A DNA stretch of 64,000 nt from Laguncularia racemosa. Lineage: Eukaryota > Streptophyta > Magnoliopsida > Myrtales > Combretaceae. Positions 57,224-64,000 of the stretch are shown piece by piece. A program made the translations under genes and the position numbers. The notes under the pieces were generated by a model. That model worked only from the letters and a program-made list of their open reading frames with translations, was not told where the DNA came from and did no database searches. Positions within the stretch are counted from its first letter, which is position 1. Every line of letters starts with the position of its first letter. The stretch lies in the NCBI GenBank assembly GCA_037954665.1, contig JBBMOL010000183.1:629276-693275 (forward strand), read 5' to 3'.

Positions 57224-57228
57224 TTACA

Positions 57229-57960
57229 TATTTGAAATTTCATTATTTTGATCAATCAATTATGTTTGCAATTCGTTTTGCATTTAGAAATCCACTGCAT
57301 TTAATGAAGCGACTAAATCATTCTCAAGGCCCTCAGTTACAAGAGTTCTTATAGGATTGGACACATCAAAGCCTTTAAAAAATAGGATTTGGCTCGGTGG
57401 AGAAAATTGCTTACACCCTCAGAAAATGGACCACTCATAGGATAATTGAAAAATTCTACATGCTGTAACTAAGTCCTTAAACAACGTGCAAGCTAGAAAG
57501 GAATTATAGGTGAGGAAGGATGTAACAAAGGAGTCTTACGTGAATGAAAAAGATGTCCCTAAGGATAAAGGTGCCCATTTTAACGGACAAGAAAAGAACA
57601 ACAATGCAAACTCATCACATAACGTACATGATCCTCAAGAGTCCAAAGCATTGCAAGGCAACAACAATGTAATATCATGAACCAACTTGATGAGGAATAA
57701 GTATGGAAGGATGATATCTTAAGAAATGGGAATTAGCACGTTGAATCTTCAAAATTGTGCTCTGAACAGAAAATTTGCAAATTACAAAGGATGACTCATT
57801 ACTTGCTGACCTTGGTCTCGCGGATAACAAAATTAGAAGAGATCTTGGACACGTAGAATCGATAGATAGCTTAAATGAGGACAAATTATGTGCAAGTGAT
57901 TCGGAAAAACAAGAGCAGTGGAAAATGGTGTGCAATGGGAGAAGGAGAGGTGAAAAGGTG
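57229..57960 (+). pseudogene. LINE K ORF1, 3' part
   Basis: Continues the DUF4283-like domain cut at 14748: YLKFHYFDQSIMFAIRFAFR, then ARVLIGLDTSKPLKNRIWLG-like sequence in a shifted frame (57330-57400). The rest is a charged C-terminal part: DSLLADLGLADNKIRRDLGH, then EQWKMVCNGRRRGEKVQ, open at 57775-57993. Typical of plant L1 ORF1 tails. Several frameshifts and stops. Confidence 0.68.
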
Positions 57961-58020
57961 CAATTGCTTAAAATAACGAGAAATGTCGGATGAAGAGGTG
58001 TAATGCCTAATGTTACTGAA

Positions 58021-58810
58021 ACATGAACTATCTCTTTTGGAACATAAGGGGAACAGATAATATAAGATTTGTACGACGCTTGAGAAAATTATGTATGCTT
58101 TGTAATTTAAAGTGCATTGTAATTTTATAACCAATGGTTAGTGTAGAAGACATTCAGCTCGTTGTGAAAAAATTGGGTTTTCAAAATGGAATTTCAAACA
58201 GGAATTCAAATATTTGGATTCTTTGGAGACATTTAACTCAAGTGCAAGTGTATTGGGATAGTGATCAGATTTTGTTGGTTTAGCTTTGAAATCCAGTTGT
58301 TACTAATGCCAATCCTACTATAGTGGTCCGTCTAGCATTATGGTCAGACTTGTGTTCGCTGTCAACGCAAGGAAATCTGCCATGGATGGTTTGTGGTGAA
58401 TTTAACTACATTAGATTAGTTGAAGAGAGAGAAGGTGGAAATTCTCTTTCAATTCATGCCATGAATGACTTCAACAAAATGATATTAGAGTGCCAATTAG
58501 AAGAAATTCATCATTGTGGCTTATCATTCATATAGGATAGAGGTAATATTTAGCAAATATTAGATTGAGTTCTTATTAATTCTCTATGGATGGATAATGA
58601 AGACATATCAATTTTCTATTTAAAAAAAAAAAAACATGTTCAAATCATAGTCCTCTTCTTATAAAGTGCAAACATCTTGATCCAAAACCTTGAAGCTCAT
58701 TTAGGTTTTTAAACAAGTGGACTAAGCAAGATGGCTTCTTAGGGGTGGTTAACGATAGTTGGTGCAAAGCTACTAAAAGAAATGGCCAATTTAAATTGCA
58801 AGAAAAGATG
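58021..58810 (+). pseudogene. LINE K ORF2, endonuclease domain
   Basis: Starts MNYLFWNIRGTDNIRFVRRL (the WNIRG start of L1 endonucleases). It continues through stops to LALWSDLCSLSTQGNLPWMV and CGEFNYIRLVEEREGGNSLS (family: GDFNxI...E..GG; here Asp is Glu in GEFN). Then FNKMILECQLEEIHHCGLSF. The endonuclease nicks the target for target-primed reverse transcription. The domain is cut near 58812 by repeat J2, after NGQFKLQEKM. Confidence 0.75.
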
Positions 58811-58813
58811 CTC

Positions 58814-59780
58814 TGTTGATGAGTGTGTAAAAACCACATACTTGTTCCACCTATTTCTCCATATTTTGTATGTGATTTGCATTAAAAATGAGAGAAAAAG
58901 TGTTCAATTTGATGTGAAGATAACATATTATTAATTAACATAAAGTGAACAATCATGTTTTGATTAACTCAAGCACAAATGTGTGTTATTTTATGGAAAA
59001 ATACATAGTATTCTCTCATGTTTTAGAAGTCCAAGGGCAATGCACCATCCAAATGGCGACATAAAGGAGCAGCGTTTATAGGAGTTCAACTTACATTCAA
59101 ACGGTAATGCTCTTACCATCTAGCTAGTAGCGCTAAGTCCTCACCATTCTGACGCTTCAATTAGAGATGATTGACTATAAAAAGATGGTATATTACCATC
59201 TGAAGCATTATCATGGAGTTGTCTTGCTAGTGCCATTAAACCTTAAGGTTTTAGATGAGGAGATGAAATGTGGCGTTTCATTAAACAAAGGAGCAACCAA
59301 AGGATGAAACGTGTCCATTGTCCAAAATGTATGTTCAACCTTTCAAAAAGCTACATTTCATTTTATAGTCAAAGAGAGTTGAATAGGGCCTCGGGTGTTA
59401 GGGTTTTAGCTTTGTTTTTTTCCTTTCTAGAGCTCATTAGTGTAATTTTTAGTATTGATTTACATTTTCCTTGTAATTTTCTTTGATTATGTTAGCAGTA
59501 GCTTAAGTTTCTAATGGATTTTAGCTTTTTCAATACTCAGGGTTGTGGATTCCATTGCTTAAATCATGGAGAAATTGGGTTTTTCATGGTGGAACTCTTC
59601 AATGTTAACTATTAGAACTCGGTTTAGTGTCATTAACTTGATCCGTTTCATGTTTAATGCAATTTCTTTTTCATGTTCCTGTGTATTTGTGCTCTAAGGG
59701 ATATTTACCATGTGGAAAAAAATGTCATTTTCACTACTTTAAAGGGGCTATTATTTTTAATAGTGCATAAGTTGTGAAAG
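58814..59780. repeat. Repeat J, copy 2, inserted in LINE K ORF2
   Basis: Interrupts ORF2 between FKLQEKM (58810) and LKRDLEWNKNVVGN (about 59802). The part 58990-59710 aligns with J1 at 12570-13335. The left edge TGTTGATGAG is a possible TG end; the right edge and any target duplication are unclear. No coding content. Probably a solo LTR or similar; class undetermined. Confidence 0.5.
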
Positions 59781-59799
59781 AGGTGAAGTGACAACCATC

Positions 59800-61740
59800 C
59801 ATCTTAAGAGAGATTTGGAGTGGAATAAAAATGTTGTTGGAAACTTCTTTGATTGCATTAAGGAGTAGAAGGAAAAAGTAAATGATTTGGAAGTTGCCCT
59901 TGAAAGGGAGGATACAGATGAAAATAGAATTGCTCTTCATGAAGCACAAGCTTATTTATCCTTCTACTTGCAATGTGAGGAGAATCTTCTTAAACAAAAA
60001 GCTAGCATCAAATGGACAAAAGAGGGAGATTAGAACACCAAACTATTCCATGCAACTATTAAGCAAAGGCAAGTCAGATCAAGGATAACAAGAATAAAAA
60101 AATTCATTAGGTAGCAAGTTAGAAATGCAGCAAATATTAAAACTTGGCTATTATTTTCTATATGTCTCTTTTTCAACAAGAAGAAGTGTAGCAATTTCAA
60201 AAGCCTACTTTGTTAAGCCTGTTGTTAACTAAGGAGTAGAACAATGATTCCCATTCCCACTCAGGAGAAAGTATGGGTTACTTTGCGAAAGATGGATGAT
60301 AATTTAGCCATTGGTCCAAATGTCTTTGGAAGTATATTCTATAGATCTAGTTATGAAATCATTAAAGAGGATATCATAGAAACTATCAAAAGCGTTTTCA
60401 AGGCCAAGCACTTCCTAGGTGCTTAACCTTCACAATAATAGTGTTGATTCTAAAGAAAAACAATGCCTGCAAATGGAAAAGCTTTAGGCTAATAAGTTCA
60501 TTTAATGTGTTTACCAAAATAATATCAATGCTACTTATAGAAAGATTGAACTCCTTTTTACCAAATTGTATAATTGAAAACTAAATTGATTTTACTAAAG
60601 GTCGTAGCATCATGGAGAAAATTTTGATTGCACAAGACTTGTAGCACTCATTGAAGAGGAAAGTAAGAGAAGATAATCTGGTGATCAAGTTAAACAATCT
60701 ATGACTATGTAGATTGGTCTTTCATGATGAATTTGCTAAATAGTCTAAGTTTTTGTTCCCTAGTTCGACACATGGTATCCAGGTTGTTCTTTAATTGTTG
60801 GCTCTCTCTAAACATAAATGGATATCTCAATGGATTCTTTAAATCATCTAGGGGCATACATTAAGGGGATCCTCTTGCACATATCTAATCTATATCATGT
60901 TTTGAATATTTTTCCTTAAGGCTAAATGAACTAATCAACAAGAATCCTAGCATGAGATATCAAGTAGGTAATCTTAATGGTACTTCTCACTTAATCTTCA
61001 CCGATGATTGCATTCTATTCATAAATGGTTGCTTTAAATCAATAAAGAAGCTCTAAACATTTTTTGAGCTAGTACATATTAGGACAAAAGATCAACAAGA
61101 AGAAAAGCTCATTATGTATGGTAAGCAAGGAGACTTCACCTATTGAGATTAGAGCTAGAAGAATATTAGGTTTTCTAAGAGGGGGATTCCCCTTACTATA
61201 TCTAGGATGTCCATTGGTGCTTGGAAAGAGAAAAAAATTGGTGTTTCTTGACATTGTGTAGAAGATTAAAAACAAAGTAGCAAAATTGGTCAATTCATTG
61301 GTTATCGAAAGTAAGGAGACTAACTTTACTTAAAGGTGTGTCACAATCTATACCACTATGTGTGCACCAAGCCCATAAACCACCTAAATCAATTTTAAAG
61401 GACTTACAGAGGAGCTTTGCAAGGTTCTTTTGTTGTTAAGAGTAGGAAACTCCCTTTTTGCAAACTATTTCCTTTCTAAGTATGTGCGCAATTCCATCCT
61501 TGCTAGTGAAAGAAAGGAATTTAGCCTCATTAATATGGAAAAGAATCATCAAGACCAAAACATTGGAGGGGGGGAGGGGAGGAGAATTAGTAAAGGCAAC
61601 AACAAATTTTGGTTGGATAAACAATTTGAAGAAACAAACTTCCAACATTTGATGCTATTACAAGATTGTAGCATGAAGGAAGTCAAACACACATGGAAAC
61701 ACATCAAAACCACATAGAATTTGGCCTTAGATTTATCTCA
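59800..61740 (+). pseudogene. LINE K ORF2, reverse transcriptase
   Basis: Pre-RT segment LKRDLEWNKNVVGNFFDCIK, then LSFYLQCEENLLKQKASIKW, TKEGD, stop, NTKLFHATIKQR. The RT part (stops and shifts throughout) is readable as VWVTLRKMDDNLAIGPNVFG (family: DKAPGPDG), FKAKHFLGA and NKNPSMRYQVGNLNGTSHLI. The catalytic site is FTDDCILFINGC near 60990 (family FADD). Then GFPLLYLGCPLVLGKRKKL and QKIKNKVAKLVNSL. A strongly decayed L1-type LINE. Confidence 0.78.
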
Positions 61741-62363
61741 TTTCTAGATGAATAGATTTCCCACAAGAATCTACATTTCCTTAGAAATCGCATGTTAAGG
61801 CCATTCCCAATGATGATGCTCTTAAAAGGAGGGGATTTCACTTAGCATCAAGATGTTGGTTATGCTAGAAGGAGGTAGACTCAATCAAGCACAACTTTTT
61901 TGAATGCAATATCCTTTGTGACTTATGGAGTTGAACATCAAACTTACATAAATTACCTTAGTTTTGGAATTTCAGCAATCTCTAGCAATTCATGTCTTGG
62001 TAGTTGGTAAAATTCATAAGAGAAAACGATCTACAATCTATAGTTTTAGTCAATCTTTTTTAGAATTTTTGGTTGTAAAGGATTAAAGACAAGCATGAAA
62101 GAGAGCAAAATATCAATTAAGTGATTGATAGAGTGAATGCAATGGTCTTATCATCTTTTAAAGCAATTCCCATACCAGAACATCATCACAACTTCATCAC
62201 AAATAGCCATCATTAACTACTAAAGTTCTTCAACAAATACAAAAAATCAATTGTAGTTCCTTAGAGTAAACGAAGAATAGGAAATTTGAAGCTTCACATG
62301 GATACATTATTCTTGAATGGAGGTGCAGCTGAAGTAACTTGGTTAGAGATGAGACAAAGATAA
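61741..62363 (+). pseudogene. LINE K ORF2, zf-RVT and RNase H-like tail
   Basis: RRGFHLASRCWLC, stop, KEVDSIKHNFFECNILCDLW at 61830-61935 is the zinc-binding zf-RVT motif (C..C....H..F.C). 62260-62345 reads SKRRIGNLKLHMDTLFLNGG, resembling the start of the plant LINE RNase H domain (KLNxDG..NG). The LINE is cut off at 62364 by the LTR of element I, so its poly-A tail is not visible. Confidence 0.55.
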
Positions 62364-62996
62364 TTATGGGAATCAAGCCCTTCCAGCTATGGGACCACTC
62401 ACATGAGCTAGAACCAAAGGATTATAGAACTTTACATTAAGGGTTCTACTTGATCAGATGGAACTTGAGGAAAATCATATAGTCTCCTCATACATTTTAC
62501 ATGATTTTTTTATTTTCAATCAAGTATACTTGTCATTGCTTCAAGACAACAAGTGATGATTTAAGACCAGTGGTGTACTATTTAGGCCGGCTATCAAAGC
62601 CAGCAATCTAGCCAAAGAAGGTCGGCATCTTACTCCATCCAAGGCTAGCGACTTTCATTTAAATCGGTTTATGTCAAGCTTTTTGAAAAGTTTTGTATCT
62701 TTATATGCATTTGGGGATTGAAAACACACAGATTATTAACCTTTGAGATATAAACTTTGAGTTTTTCTCTCAACTCTTATCAATCCTTAGATTGTGGTGA
62801 GTGAAGGCGTCAAGATTGTTGTGTGTTGTATTAACCATTCCATGCTAGGACTAATCCTTTTGCTAGTGCATAATATCTGGTAAGGGTTTAGGCTTTGTTT
62901 GTTATTTTGTTTGAATTGTTCAAATTGATTGTTCTGACTATCAAAATTGGAATTGCAAGTGTTGGATCCTGAATTTGAATTAGGCATATCATATTT

Positions 62997-63008
62997 TGGT
63001 ATCAGAGC
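62997..63008 (+). other. Primer-binding site of element I
   Basis: TGGTATCAGAGC, a perfect initiator-Met PBS, five bases after the LTR end. Confidence 0.9.
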
Positions 63009-63267
63009 ATTGGTTAAGAGAAGGGATTGTAACGTAGAAGTGTTGATTTTGAATTGAGCAATTAGGGTTTATCAGTGAGCCTCTTGAATTGTTTGAATAT
63101 TGTGAACTGAAAATTAGGGTTTTTATTGTGAGTTATGTCATGGCTTGACTAGAATTGAATTGGGAATTAAGCGATGGTTCAAAATTAAGGATTGTCTCAT
63201 TGGGGATTATTGTAGTATGTGATTGTGATTTGGGAATTCATGTGTTGAGACTGCAATTCAACAAAAA

Positions 63268-63938
63268 ATGTTGAAGGATAGTGTGAATAGAGGAATTGGG
63301 AATGAAGCCAACATTCAAGTTGGAGGAGGAGGTTAGGGACATTGTGTTGTAGGTGGTAAGAGAACTTTTGAAGAACAGTTGCAGGAACTAACTACTGTTG
63401 TTACTAATCTAGCAACGCGAGTCAATCAAATGACATTACCTCAATATCCAATGGCAAATCCACAAGAACCCCCACCTCACATAGCCCTTAATAATGTACG
63501 TAAGGAAGAAGCATTAGGAGGAAATAGGGGCAGATGAGTTGGAGTAGATTATCACACTTATTGGGAAGAAAGGGATGATAACTTTGATGATGACATTTAT
63601 CCTAACCGTGAGTTTAGGCCACCTAGGGGTTTGGAGTATGTGAAACTATAGATGCCTTCATTTGCTAGAAGGGGATCTATAGAGGATTATCATGATTAGG
63701 AAGATAAGGTGGAAGGACTCTTTAAATGTTATGAGATCAATGACCATACTCAAATACGTCTAGCAGCAGTCGAGTTTATATGGTATGCCGCCTTATGGTA
63801 AAAGAACATTATGGCTAGTAGGAGGAGAGATGGTGATGCAAAAATTTGTACTTGGTAGGAGATGAAATGGGTGATGAGGAAGAGGTTTATTCTAGAACAT
63901 TATAGACAATAGCTATTCATGCGTCTCTAAAAATTGAG
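63268..63938 (+). pseudogene. Gag of element I, N-terminal part
   Basis: ATG 63268: MLKDSVNRGIGNEANIQVGG, GGKRTFEEQLQELTTVVTNL, ERDDNFDDDIYPNREFRPPR, GLEYVKL, stop, MPSFARRGSIEDYHD, stop, EDKVEGLFKCYEI, AAVEFIWYAALW, stop, KNIMASRRRDG, MRKRFILEHYRQ, stop, LFMRL. Stops are mainly at Trp or Gln codons. It breaks off just before the LQTLRQG segment seen in D. Confidence 0.8.
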
Positions 63939-64000
63939 TGATGTGCTCAACGGGAATCTCAATACCACTCAACAAATCAAACACAATTGATTCCAATTTC
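63939..64000 (-). repeat. Possible edge of a further LTR inserted in gag of element I
   Basis: TGATGTGCTCAACGGGAATC begins exactly where gag similarity ends. TGATGTGCC is the outer LTR end of minus-strand elements H and F, so a minus-strand member of the same lineage may start here. Only 62 bases are visible. Confidence 0.35.

Larger units (their letters stand above)
62364..64000 (+). mobile_element. Element I: gag-bearing LTR element of the D/H lineage, cut by the window edge
   Basis: The 5' LTR is about 62364-62991 (TTATGGGAATC start, a mutated TGATGGGAATC; TTAGGCATATCA end), followed by a perfect PBS and a gag homologous to D, F and H. The gag similarity stops at about 63938, where TGATGTGCT begins; this looks like the edge of another inserted LTR. 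No 3' LTR in the window. Confidence 0.75.

Noticed and set aside
12570..59710. J1 and J2 as the two LTRs of a single element
   Set aside because: J2 has LINE ORF2 sequence on both sides, so it is an insertion into the LINE; the interval between the copies is LINE plus the nest, not an LTR-element interior.

Overview
The window looks like repeat-dense nuclear DNA of a flowering plant. It is AT-rich, has no operons, tRNA or rRNA genes, and almost every recognisable stretch is a retrotransposon. The primer-binding sites match plant initiator-Met tRNA (TGGTATCAGAGC and variants), and the Gag, protease, RT, RNase H and integrase remnants are of plant Ty3/gypsy type. There is also an L1-type LINE with a DUF4283-like ORF1. 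I cannot name the species. I find no convincing host gene; the only unexplained coding-like stretch is a weak low-complexity region at 1-850. Letters A-M are my own labels.

Layout. 1-2450: unassigned. 2450-3545: the 3' end of a Ty3/gypsy element (L, minus strand). 4638-8396: compact, young-looking non-autonomous element H (minus). 8402-12560: nothing recognised. 12570-13335: LTR-like repeat J1. 14414-14748 plus 57229-62363: one degenerate LINE (K). It is split by a 42 kb nest and also interrupted by a second J copy (J2). 62364 to the window end: another gag element (I), apparently interrupted at 63939.

The nest. Element C (Tekay/Del-like chromovirus, plus strand, 14754-48438, TSD CTTTA) is inserted in LINE K. 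Inside C lie: D (14875-20188, TSD CCAAG) and A (20471-28963, near-TSD ACACT/AAACT), both in C's 5' LTR; solo LTR G (32516-33724, TSD TAAAA) and F (33760-37856, TSD CTTAT), both in C's internal region; and B (41269-46885, TSD GATCA) in C's 3' LTR. A itself carries solo LTR M (24483-26108, TSD CTTAC). Element E (48446-57223, TSD TTACA), a relative of C, inserted two bases past C's target-site duplication. Without its inserts C is about 8.9 kb with LTRs of about 2 kb.

Three groups of elements can be told apart. (1) C and E have full gag-PR-RT-RH-IN remnants ending in a chromodomain-like tail. (2) A and B (and perhaps L) are CRM-like: in A the polyprotein frame runs through the polypurine tract into the 3' LTR. 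(3) D, F, G, H and I have LTRs starting T(G)ATGRGAAT-like and ending GCAYATCA; where internal sequence is present they encode Gag with or without protease and never RT or integrase. This group looks like an established non-autonomous lineage, with H carrying a shortened, in-frame fused reading frame. It is the most interesting feature of the window. All coding regions are broken by stops or frameshifts, many explained by C-to-T changes, so nothing here looks autonomous today.
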